Of a stretch of 64,000 nt of DNA, positions 8,029 to 15,696 are shown in pieces; position 1 is the stretch's first letter, and every line of letters starts with the position of its first letter. The notes below the pieces were generated by a model. It did not search any database and had not been told where the DNA came from. It was given only the letters and a program-made list of their open reading frames with translations. The translations under genes and the position numbers were made by a program. The stretch spans positions 248,001 to 312,000 of the forward strand of contig NZ_FNUJ01000007.1 in the NCBI RefSeq assembly GCF_900107925.1, written 5' to 3'. This DNA is from Amycolatopsis pretoriensis (GTDB lineage Bacteria; Actinomycetota; Actinomycetes; Mycobacteriales; Pseudonocardiaceae).

Positions 8029-9132
8029 GTGCGGGTACTGGTCGCGGGTGGCGGGATTTCCGGCACGGTCACGGCGATGGCACTGCAGCTGGCCGGGCAC
8101 GACCCGGTCGTCTTCGAGGCCTACCCGGCCGGCGGGGACGACATCGGCGCATTCCTCACGATCATGCACAACGGCATGGACGCCCTGCGCGCGATCGACC
8201 TGGACGGCCCGGTCATCGACAGTTCTTTCGCCGCGACCGGCGTCGAGCTGGTCGCGCCGAACGGCGACACAATCGGCCGCCGCGAGTTCGACACCGAGAA
8301 CGTGGACGGGCCGCGCACCATGACCCGTGCGGCGCTCTACCGCGTGCTGCAGGACGAAGCCGCACGCCGGGGCGTCCCGCTCCAACGAGGCAAACGGCTG
8401 GTCGGAGCGAAACCGGACGGAAGCGGTGTCACGGCCGAATTCGCCGACGGCACCACCGAAACAGGTGACGTGTTGGTCGGCGCGGACGGGTTGCACTCGG
8501 TGGTCCGGACGCTGATCGACCCGGACGCCGACGCGCCGCGCTACACCGGCCAGACCATCGTCTACGGCTACACGCGGGCGCCGGGGCTGCCCTCGGCGGC
8601 CGGGATCTACCGGATGGTCCGCGGCAGCAAGGCGGCCTTCGGGTTCACGACCGACACCGGCGGCGCGACGTACTGGTTCGCCCGCATCCCCGACGCCGAG
8701 CGCTCCCGCGACGAGCTCGCGGCGGTGAGCCCGGCGGGGTGGCGCGAGTTCGCGCACGCCGCGTTCGAGGGAGAACCGCTGCCCTGCACGGACATCATCG
8801 CCGCGACGGGTGACGAGGTGTTCGGCGGCCACTGCTACGACGTCCCGCGGACGCGGATCTGGTCGACGCCGGAAATGGTGCTCGTCGGCGACGCCGCCCA
8901 CGCCGCGGCCCCGGCGGACGCGCAGGGGGCGTCGATGGCGATCGAGGACAGCGTGGTTCTCGCGCAGTGCCTGCGTGACCTGCCGGATCCGGCGTCGGCG
9001 TTCGCCGCGTACGAAGGACTTCGGCGCGAGCGCGTCGAGAAGCTGGTCGCGTCGAGCGCGGGGGAGGACGTCGGCGAAAAGCCGGGCTGGGTCTACGCGC
9101 ACCACATCGACTGGGCCGCGAAGATCCGGTGA
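8029..9132 (+). CDS. FAD-dependent monooxygenase (UbiH/PHBH fold)
   Basis: 367 aa. All three flavin-hydroxylase fingerprints are visible: GGGISG near the N-terminus (Rossmann fold), GADGLHSVVR at about residue 155 (DG motif) and VLVGDAAHAAAPADAQGASMAIED at about 285 (GD motif). The family uses FAD and NAD(P)H to hydroxylate or epoxidise small molecules; the substrate cannot be read from sequence. Its stop overlaps the GTG of the next gene, so it is coupled to an APH-like kinase. Confidence 0.88.
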   Translation: MRVLVAGGGISGTVTAMALQLAGHDPVVFEAYPAGGDDIGAFLTIMHNGMDALRAIDLDGPVIDSSFAATGVELVAPNGDTIGRREFDTENVDGPRTMTRAALYRVLQDEAARRGVPLQRGKRLVGAKPDGSGVTAEFADGTTETGDVLVGADGLHSVVRTLIDPDADAPRYTGQTIVYGYTRAPGLPSAAGIYRMVRGSKAAFGFTTDTGGATYWFARIPDAERSRDELAAVSPAGWREFAHAAFEGEPLPCTDIIAATGDEVFGGHCYDVPRTRIWSTPEMVLVGDAAHAAAPADAQGASMAIEDSVVLAQCLRDLPDPASAFAAYEGLRRERVEKLVASSAGEDVGEKPGWVYAHHIDWAAKIR

Positions 9133-10016
9133 ACCTCGGTCCGCCGCCCCGGCGCATCACCGTCGACGCCGATCAGGTGCGCCGGCTCGTGGCCGAACAG
9201 TTTCCCCAGTGGACCGACCTCCCGGTCCGCCCGGTCGCCGAGGGCGGCTGGGACAACCGGACGTTCCACCTCGGCGACGCGCTGACCGCGCGGCTGCCCA
9301 GCGCGGCCGAATACGCCTTGGCGGTCGAGAAGGAGCAGCGCTGGCTTCCGGTGCTCGCGCCCCGGCTGCCGGTGCCGATCCCGGTCCCGCTGGCGGAAGG
9401 CCGGCCGGGCGCGGACTATCCCTTCGCGTGGTCGATCCACCCGTGGCTGGTCGGCGAGCCTGCGCGGCGCGAGCGCGTCGCCGACCCCGTCGGATTCGCC
9501 GCCGACCTGGCCGGTTTCCTGGCGGCGCTGCGGAGCGTCGACACCGACGGCGCGCCCCGGCCGGGCAAGCACAACTGGTTCCGCGGTGGCACTTTGCGGA
9601 CCTTCGACGAACTCGTCCAGCGTTCGCTCGACGGCCACGACTGGGCCGGCGAGATCTGGCAGGCCGCGCTGGACACTCCGTGGGACGGCGTCGAGAGATG
9701 GTTCCACGGCGACGTCGCCGAAGGGAACCTCCTGCTCGACGGCGGGGAGCTGGCGGCGGTCATCGACTTCGGGACGTGCGGAGCCGGCGATCCGGCCTGC
9801 GACCTGGCGATCGCGTGGACGCTGCTGACCGCGGACGGCCGGCGGGCGTTCCGCGAGCGCCTCGCCGTCGACGACGCGGAGTGGGCCCGCGGCCGCGGCT
9901 GGGCGCTCTGGAAGACCCTGGTGACGTGCGCCCGCACGAAGGGCCGCGACGACCGCGAGGCCATGGAAGCCCGGCGCGTCCTGGACGAAATCCGCTTGGA
10001 GTACCTCAAGAGCTGA
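9129..10016 (+). CDS. Aminoglycoside phosphotransferase-family kinase
   Basis: 295 aa, APH/choline-kinase fold. The catalytic loop WFHGDVAEGNLLLD (Asp as base, Asn for Mg) and the metal motif VIDFGTCGAGDPACDLA are intact. An N-terminal lobe with EGGWDNRTFHLGD resembles the nucleotide-binding part. Such proteins phosphorylate aminoglycosides, macrolides or ordinary metabolites; resistance should not be assumed. The start overlaps the stop of the FAD monooxygenase. The last bases face the LacI gene tail to tail. Confidence 0.85.
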   Translation: MNLGPPPRRITVDADQVRRLVAEQFPQWTDLPVRPVAEGGWDNRTFHLGDALTARLPSAAEYALAVEKEQRWLPVLAPRLPVPIPVPLAEGRPGADYPFAWSIHPWLVGEPARRERVADPVGFAADLAGFLAALRSVDTDGAPRPGKHNWFRGGTLRTFDELVQRSLDGHDWAGEIWQAALDTPWDGVERWFHGDVAEGNLLLDGGELAAVIDFGTCGAGDPACDLAIAWTLLTADGRRAFRERLAVDDAEWARGRGWALWKTLVTCARTKGRDDREAMEARRVLDEIRLEYLKS

Positions 10017-10017
10017 C

Positions 10018-11055
10018 TCACGCCCCGCAGGAGTCGCGGACCACCAGCTTCGTCGGCAGCCGCACCGGGTCGGGGGCCACTCCCGTGTCGATCATCGCCA
10101 GCAGTGCGCCCGCCGCCGCCGTGCCGAAACCCGGTTTGTCCTGGGCGACCGTCGTCAGCGCCGGGTCCACCAGGGACGCCACCTCGATGTCGTCGAACCC
10201 CACCACCGCCAGGTCGTCCGGCACCCGTAGGCCGGCCGCGCGGGCCGCCAGCAGGGCGCCGACCGCCATCTCGTCGCTCGCCGCGAACACCGCCGTCGGC
10301 GGGTCCTTGCGGGCCAGCAGCCGGCGCATCCCGACGAACCCGCTCTCGCGGTAGAAGTCCCCGGTGACCACGTAGTCCTCGCGTGCCGCCAACCCGGCTT
10401 CGGCCAGGCCGCGCAGGTAGCCGTCGGTGCGGGCGGCCGCCGGCGCGTTGCCGCGCGGGCCGGTGATCGTCGCGATCCGCCGGTGCCCGAGCGCCGCCAG
10501 GTGCCGGACGGCCTCCGCCGCGCCCGCGGCGTTGTCCGACGTCACGTAGGTCGCCCGCGGCCCGGACAGCGCCACGTCCACCGCCACGCACGGCAGGCCG
10601 GACTGGGCGAACGTCCCGAACGCGTCGGCGTCGGTCCCGCTGTCGATCAGCACCAGCCCGGCCAGGTGGTGGCGGCGGGTCATGCTCACGTACGCGATCG
10701 GGTCGGCCAGCGACACGCCCGGGTTGCGGTCGCGGGCGTCGTCGCTCGTCGCGAGCAGCAGCAGGTGGTAGCCGTGCGAGCTGAGCGCGGATTTGAGGCC
10801 CAGCAACAGGTCCTGCAGGAACGGGTGCCGCCAGCCGGGCCGCCGGTGGTCGGTGTCCCAGACCAGCCCGACCATCGCCGAGCGCTGCCGCGACAGCGCC
10901 CGCGCCGACTCGTTCGGCGAGAAGTCGAGTTCCCGGGCGACGCGCTCGACGTGCTCGCGCGTCGTCGCGCTCACCGTGGCGGGGCGGTTGAACACCCGCG
11001 ACACGGTCGCGACCGATACCCCGCAGAGCTGGGCGATCTCGCGGGCCGTGACCAT
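10018..11055 (-). CDS. LacI-family transcriptional regulator of the beta-glucoside locus
   Basis: 345 aa. The N-terminal HTH (REIAQLCGVSVATVSRVFNRP, residues ~4-24) and hinge are followed by a periplasmic-binding-type effector domain ending in the usual PVRLPTKLVVRDSCG. The ATG at 11055 is chosen because AGGAGGT lies at the right distance; the longer upstream frame adds no conserved residues. The gene is divergent from a sugar ABC operon with a beta-glucosidase, so it most likely represses that operon until a glucoside or cello-oligosaccharide binds. The palindrome TGTAACCGGTTACA lies just before its start and suggests autoregulation. Confidence 0.88.
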   Translation of the reverse strand: MVTAREIAQLCGVSVATVSRVFNRPATVSATTREHVERVARELDFSPNESARALSRQRSAMVGLVWDTDHRRPGWRHPFLQDLLLGLKSALSSHGYHLLLLATSDDARDRNPGVSLADPIAYVSMTRRHHLAGLVLIDSGTDADAFGTFAQSGLPCVAVDVALSGPRATYVTSDNAAGAAEAVRHLAALGHRRIATITGPRGNAPAAARTDGYLRGLAEAGLAAREDYVVTGDFYRESGFVGMRRLLARKDPPTAVFAASDEMAVGALLAARAAGLRVPDDLAVVGFDDIEVASLVDPALTTVAQDKPGFGTAAAGALLAMIDTGVAPDPVRLPTKLVVRDSCGA

Positions 11056-11071
11056 CTCTGACCTCCTGTGC

Positions 11072-11085
11072 TGTAACCGGTTACA
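11072..11085. promoter_or_regulatory. LacI-type operator TGTAACCGGTTACA
   Basis: A perfect 14-bp palindrome with central CG, 17 bases upstream of the regulator's ATG and over its likely transcription start (minus-strand TACCAA just upstream). Central-CG palindromes are the usual targets of LacI-family proteins. Confidence 0.75.
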
Positions 11086-11128
11086 TTGGTAGCACATGAT
11101 CTCGGACTGGGTAAATGCCGAGGTGCGT

Positions 11129-11134
11129 TACTAT
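11129..11134 (+). promoter_or_regulatory. Candidate -10 box of the beta-glucoside operon
   Basis: TACTAT on the plus strand between the two palindromes. A start near 11141 would place the CebR-like box (11158) just inside the transcript, a normal repressor position. No clear -35 is seen. Confidence 0.4.
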
Positions 11135-11157
11135 TTCGTTACTTGACGAACGATGGC

Positions 11158-11171
11158 TGGGAGCGCTCTCA
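11158..11171. promoter_or_regulatory. CebR/CelR-like operator TGGGAGCGCTCTCA
   Basis: It matches the cellobiose-repressor operator TGGGAGCGCTCCCA of Streptomyces CebR and Thermobifida CelR at 13 of 14 positions. It lies 46 bases before the binding-protein start. Its presence argues that the operon imports cellobiose or other cello-oligosaccharides. Confidence 0.7.
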
Positions 11172-11216
11172 TGGGTCCCGCGTTTTCCGACCGGCCCGCA
11201 GAACAACGGAGATCTC

Positions 11217-12500
11217 ATGCGCCCGAAAACGACAACCCGACGGACTCGCCTGATCGCCGTGGCGGGTGCCGTCCTGGCCGCGGTCACCGCCCTGAGCGCC
11301 TGCGGCAGCAGTGACGCCGGCGGCGGCGGCAAGGTCAAGCTGAGCCTCGGCCTCTTCGGCAACTTCGGCTACACCGACCTGATCAAGGAGTACCAGGCCG
11401 CGCACCCGGACATCGAGATCACCGAGCGGACCGCGTCCTACTCCGACCACCACAAGAACCTCGCCGCGCACCTGGCCACCGGCGGCGGCGCCGCGGACAT
11501 CGAGGCGATCGACACCGGGTACGTCGCCCAGTTCAAGGCGAACCCGGACAAGTTCGTCGACCTCAACACCGTCGGCGGCGACAAGCTGAAGGACCGCTGG
11601 CTGGGCTGGAAGTGGTCGGCCTCGCTCGGCAAGGGCGGCCAGCAGATCGGCTACGGCACCGACGTCGGCGGCCTGGCCATCTGCTACCGCCGCGACCTGT
11701 TCGAGCAGGCCCAGCTGCCCGCCGACCGCGACGCCGTCTCCGCGCTCTGGCCGACCTGGCAGGCGTTCTTCGACACCGGTAAGCGCTTCCAGGCCAAGGC
11801 GCCGAACGGCGTCAAGTTCATGGACGGCGGCCCGACCGTGCTCAACGCGATCTTCGGCCAGGCACCCGTCGGGTACTACGACCAGAGCGACCAGCTCGTC
11901 GTCGGCAGCAACCCGGCCCTGCGCACCGGCTGGGACCAGGTCGTCGACGCCGTCAAGGCGAACCTCTCCGCCGGCCTGCTCTACAGCACCCCGACCTGGA
12001 ACACCGGCTTCACCCAGGGCCAGTTCGCCACGGTCACCTGCCCGGCCTGGATGATGACCAAGATCAAGGACCAGGCGCCGGACACCGCCGGCAAGTGGGA
12101 CGTCGCGACCGTGCCCGGCGGGGGCGGCAACTGGGGCGGCTCGTACCTGACCGTGCCGAAGCAGGGCAAGCACACCAAGGAAGCCGCCGAGCTCGCCGCG
12201 TGGCTGACCGCGCCCGAGCAGCAGGCGAAGGTCTTCACCAGCCAGGGCCTGCTGCCCTCGACGCCGTCGCTCTACGACGACCCGAAGATCTCCGGCTACA
12301 CCAACCCGTTCTTCAACAACGCTCCCGTGGGCAAGCTCTTCACCGACGCGGCGAAGAAGCTGAACCCGCAGTACCAGGGCCCGAAGGCCGGCGACGTGCA
12401 GACGGAGTTCGGCAACGCGATGCAGCGCGTCGAGCAGGGCAAGCAGGACGGCGCGGCGGCGTGGCAGCAGCTGGTCGGTGACGTCTCGAAGCTCAAGTAA
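11217..12500 (+). CDS. Sugar ABC transporter substrate-binding lipoprotein (CebE-like)
   Basis: 427 aa. The signal peptide ends in a lipobox (ALSAC, Cys at about residue 23), so the protein is anchored to the outer face of the membrane. The mature part is a family 1 extracellular solute-binding protein: the LSLGLFGNFGY start, a YGTDVGGLAICYRRDLFEQA segment and WGGSYLTVPKQGKHTKEAAELAAWL. The role is capture of oligosaccharide for the two permeases that follow; the linked GH1 enzyme and upstream operator suggest beta-glucosides such as cellobiose. The ATG at 11217 gives a complete signal peptide. No ATPase gene is present, so a shared MsiK-type ATPase elsewhere is expected. Confidence 0.88.
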   Translation: MRPKTTTRRTRLIAVAGAVLAAVTALSACGSSDAGGGGKVKLSLGLFGNFGYTDLIKEYQAAHPDIEITERTASYSDHHKNLAAHLATGGGAADIEAIDTGYVAQFKANPDKFVDLNTVGGDKLKDRWLGWKWSASLGKGGQQIGYGTDVGGLAICYRRDLFEQAQLPADRDAVSALWPTWQAFFDTGKRFQAKAPNGVKFMDGGPTVLNAIFGQAPVGYYDQSDQLVVGSNPALRTGWDQVVDAVKANLSAGLLYSTPTWNTGFTQGQFATVTCPAWMMTKIKDQAPDTAGKWDVATVPGGGGNWGGSYLTVPKQGKHTKEAAELAAWLTAPEQQAKVFTSQGLLPSTPSLYDDPKISGYTNPFFNNAPVGKLFTDAAKKLNPQYQGPKAGDVQTEFGNAMQRVEQGKQDGAAAWQQLVGDVSKLK

Positions 12501-13420
12501 TGGCACTCACCTTCGCCGACCGGCGGCACAAGTGGGACGTCAAGCTGTCGCCGTTCGGCTTCGTCAGCCCGTACTTCCTGATCTTCGGCGTCTTCGGGCT
12601 GTTCCCGCTGCTCTACACGGCTTTCGTGTCGCTGCAGAAGCGGAACCTGCTCGACGCCGAAGGCGCGACGTTCATCGGCTTCGGGAACTACGAACAGCTG
12701 CTGTTCCACGACCCGTACTTCTGGAACGCGATGGGGAACACGGTCAGCCTGTGGCTGCTGACCACCATCCCGCAGATCCTGTTCGCGCTCGGCATCGCGC
12801 ACCTGCTCAACCGCCGGCTGCGCGGCCGGACGCTGTTCCGGATGGGGATGATCCTGCCGAACATCACCTCGGTGGCGGCGGTGACGATCATCTTCGCGCA
12901 GCTGTTCGGCCGGGACTTCGGGCTGGTCAACTGGGTGCTGAGCTGGTTCGGCGGCGGTCAGGTCGACTGGCAGGCCGGCACCGCCAGCTCGCACACCGCC
13001 ATCGCGGCGATGGTGGTGTGGCGCTGGACCGGCTACCACGCGCTGATCTTCCTGGCGTCGATGCAGGCGATCCCGTCGAGCATGTACGAGGCCGCGACGC
13101 TCGACGGCGCCCGCGGGTGGCAGCAGTTCTGGCGGATCACCGTCCCGCTGCTGCGCCCGCAGATCATCTTCTCCACGGTGATCGCGACGACCGGGAACAT
13201 GCGGCTGCTGGCCGAGCCGCTGCTGTTCAACCCCGGCACGGCGGCCGCCACCGGCGGCTCGGACCGGCAGTTCCAGACCGCCGCGCTCTACCTCTACGAG
13301 CAGGGCTTCACCAAGTACGACTTCGGCTACAGCTCGGCGATCGCGCTGATCCTGGCCGTCGCCACGATGCTGGTCGCGGGCCTGTCGTACCTGGTGACCC
13401 GGCGCATCCAAACGGACTGA
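12500..13420 (+). CDS. Sugar ABC transporter permease, MalF/CebF-type
   Basis: 306 aa, six predicted membrane helices. The binding-protein-dependent permease loop is clear: EAATLDGARGWQQFWRITVP (about residues 195-214), which contacts the ATPase. The ATG shares one base with the TAA of the binding-protein gene. It forms a heterodimeric channel with the next gene product. Confidence 0.9.
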   Translation: MALTFADRRHKWDVKLSPFGFVSPYFLIFGVFGLFPLLYTAFVSLQKRNLLDAEGATFIGFGNYEQLLFHDPYFWNAMGNTVSLWLLTTIPQILFALGIAHLLNRRLRGRTLFRMGMILPNITSVAAVTIIFAQLFGRDFGLVNWVLSWFGGGQVDWQAGTASSHTAIAAMVVWRWTGYHALIFLASMQAIPSSMYEAATLDGARGWQQFWRITVPLLRPQIIFSTVIATTGNMRLLAEPLLFNPGTAAATGGSDRQFQTAALYLYEQGFTKYDFGYSSAIALILAVATMLVAGLSYLVTRRIQTD

Positions 13421-13429
13421 GGAGCGGAC

Positions 13430-14314
13430 ATGACCACCGTGCTGACCCCGGCGGCACCCGCGCCGCCGGCGGCCCCCGGGCGGGCCCGGCGCCTCGTGCG
13501 CCGGGTCGCGAGCCCGTGGACCTACGCCGCGCTGATCGCGATCCTGGCCGGCTCGGCGTTCCCCGTGTACTGGTCGTTCGTCGTCTCCTCGCAGACGACG
13601 GAGGCGGTCGGCAGCGTGCCGCCGGTGCTCGTGCCCGGCGGCCACCTGTTCGAGAACATCGCCCGCGTCTTCGACGAGACGGACTTCGCCCTGGCGCTGG
13701 GGAACTCGCTGATCGTCGCGGGCACGATCACCGTGTCCGTGGTGCTGTTCTCGACGCTCGCCGGGTTCGCCTTCGCCAAGCTGAAGTTCCGCGGCCGGAC
13801 GCTGCTGCTGCTCATCGTGGTCGCCACCCAGGCGATCCCGACCGAGCTCGGCGTCGTCCCGCTGTACATGATGATGGCCGACTTCGGGTGGGCCGGGCAG
13901 CTGCAGGCGGTCATCGTGCCCGGCCTGGTCACCGCGTTCGGCGTGTTCTTCATGCGCCAGTACTTCGAACGCGCGCTGCCGCTGGAACTCCTGGAAGCCG
14001 GGCGGATGGACGGCTGCGGCTCGCTGCGGCTGTTCTGGCACGTCGCACTGCCGGCGGCCCGCCCGGCCGCGGCGGTGCTCGGGCTGTTCACGTTCATGCA
14101 GGCCTGGAACGACTTCTTCTGGCCACTGGTGGTGCTGGTGCCGGAGAACCCGACCGTCCAAACCGCACTGTCCACTCTGGCCAGTGGCTACACCACCGAC
14201 TACACGCTCGTGCTCACCGCCGCCACCATCGGCACCGTCCCCGTCCTGCTCGTGTTCCTGCTGTTCGGCCGCCAGATCGTCGGCGGCATCATGCAGGGCG
14301 CGCTCAAGGGCTGA
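13430..14314 (+). CDS. Sugar ABC transporter permease, MalG/CebG-type
   Basis: 294 aa, six predicted helices after a short cytoplasmic Ala/Pro-rich N-terminus. It carries the EAA-type loop LLEAGRMDGCGSLRLFWHVA and ends in the typical MalG tail IVGGIMQGALKG. GAGGAG lies just before the ATG. The second half of the importer channel. Confidence 0.9.
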   Translation: MTTVLTPAAPAPPAAPGRARRLVRRVASPWTYAALIAILAGSAFPVYWSFVVSSQTTEAVGSVPPVLVPGGHLFENIARVFDETDFALALGNSLIVAGTITVSVVLFSTLAGFAFAKLKFRGRTLLLLIVVATQAIPTELGVVPLYMMMADFGWAGQLQAVIVPGLVTAFGVFFMRQYFERALPLELLEAGRMDGCGSLRLFWHVALPAARPAAAVLGLFTFMQAWNDFFWPLVVLVPENPTVQTALSTLASGYTTDYTLVLTAATIGTVPVLLVFLLFGRQIVGGIMQGALKG

Positions 14315-14331
14315 CCCTCCCGGAGCTCACT

Positions 14332-15693
14332 GTGACTTCCAGCTTCCCGCCCGGCTTCCGCTGGGGCGTCGCGACTTCGGCGTTCCAGATCGAGGGCGCC
14401 ACCACCGCGGACGGTCGCGGACCGTCCATCTGGGACACCTTCGCCGCGGTGCCCGGCGCGGTGGCCGGCGGCGACACCGGCGAGCCGGCCGCCGACCACT
14501 ACCACCGCTGGCGCGAGGACCTCGCCCTGCTCGCCGAACTGGGCGTCGGCTCCTACCGGTTTTCGGTGTCCTGGCCGCGGGTCCAACCGGACGGGCGCCG
14601 CTTCGAGCGCCGCGGCCTCGGCTTCTACCGGCGGCTCGTGGAAGCCCTGCGGGAGCAGGGGATCGAGCCGTTCCTGACGCTGTACCACTGGGACCTGCCG
14701 CAGGCGCTCGAGGACGAAGGCGGCTGGCGCTCCCGTGACACGGCCCACCGGTTCGCCGAGTACGCGGCCCTGGTGCACGAGGAGCTGGGCGACGTCGTCG
14801 ACCACTGGACGACGCTGAACGAGCCGTACCCGTGCGCGGTCGCGGGCTACGGCGAAGGCCGCCACGCACCGGGCGCGCGGGAGGGGCACGGCTCGCTCGC
14901 CGCCGCCCACCACCTGCTCCTCGGCCACGGCCTGGCGGTCCGGGCGATGCGGGGGCAGGCGACACCGCAGCACCAGTTCGGGATCGTGCTCAACCAGTCG
15001 CCGGTGGTCCCGGTGACGGACTCGGCGGCCGACGCGGCGGCGGCCGCCCGCCAGGACACGCTGCTGCGCCGCCAGTTCACCGACCCGCTGTTCGGCGGCC
15101 GGTACGCACCGGGCCTGGCGGCGATGTTCAGCGGCGTCTCGGACTTCTCGTTCCGCCTCGACGGCGACCTGGAGACGATCGGCGTGCCGCTGGACTACCT
15201 GGGCGTCAACTACTACTACCGGCTGCACGTGGCGGACGCCCCGCACCGCGAGCCCGAGCCGGCGCGGCGCACGGTGACCGACATCGGCGTGGACACGACG
15301 CGCCTGCCGGACGTCCCGCGCACGGGCATGGGCTGGCCGGTGGAGCCGGAGGGGCTCACGGAAGCGTTGGTGGGCCTGCACAACCGCTACCCGGGGCTGC
15401 CCCCGATGTACGTGACGGAGAACGGCTGCGTGTACGCGGACCGGAGTGACTTCGCCGACTACGAGCGGATCACGTTCCTGAGCGAGCACATCGAGGCGGC
15501 CCGGACAGCCGCGGCGGCGGGGGTCGACCTGCGGGGGTACTTCTGCTGGTCGCTGCTGGACAACTTCGAGTGGGCCCACGGGTACAAGCACCGGTTCGGC
15601 TTGGTACACGTGGACTACGCGACGCAGGTGCGCACGCCACGGGCGAGTTTCCGCTGGTACCGCGACTTCATCGCGGCCCGGCGGCTCGGGTGA
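14332..15693 (+). CDS. GH1 beta-glucosidase (BglC-like)
   Basis: 453 aa, glycoside hydrolase family 1. Retaining mechanism: the acid/base Glu in TLNEPYPC (about residue 164) and the nucleophile Glu in YVTENGC (about residue 363). The N-terminal signature FRWGVATSAFQIEGA and FCWSLLDNFEWAHGYKHRFGL near the end are intact. No signal peptide, so it hydrolyses imported cellobiose or aryl-beta-glucosides in the cytoplasm, releasing glucose for the glucokinase at 20831. The GTG at 14332 has GGAG upstream; it lies 17 bases after the permease stop, so it is the last gene of the operon. Confidence 0.93.
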   Translation: MTSSFPPGFRWGVATSAFQIEGATTADGRGPSIWDTFAAVPGAVAGGDTGEPAADHYHRWREDLALLAELGVGSYRFSVSWPRVQPDGRRFERRGLGFYRRLVEALREQGIEPFLTLYHWDLPQALEDEGGWRSRDTAHRFAEYAALVHEELGDVVDHWTTLNEPYPCAVAGYGEGRHAPGAREGHGSLAAAHHLLLGHGLAVRAMRGQATPQHQFGIVLNQSPVVPVTDSAADAAAAARQDTLLRRQFTDPLFGGRYAPGLAAMFSGVSDFSFRLDGDLETIGVPLDYLGVNYYYRLHVADAPHREPEPARRTVTDIGVDTTRLPDVPRTGMGWPVEPEGLTEALVGLHNRYPGLPPMYVTENGCVYADRSDFADYERITFLSEHIEAARTAAAAGVDLRGYFCWSLLDNFEWAHGYKHRFGLVHVDYATQVRTPRASFRWYRDFIAARRLG

Positions 15694-15696
15694 CGC

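Noticed and set aside
9129..10016. Antibiotic resistance gene
   Set aside because: The APH fold alone does not show resistance; the gene is coupled to an FAD monooxygenase and nothing indicates an aminoglycoside substrate.
12296..14161. Long minus-strand frames opposite the sugar transporter genes
   Set aside because: Products are His/Gln/Arg-rich with no recognisable fold; the plus strand carries clear permease motifs.
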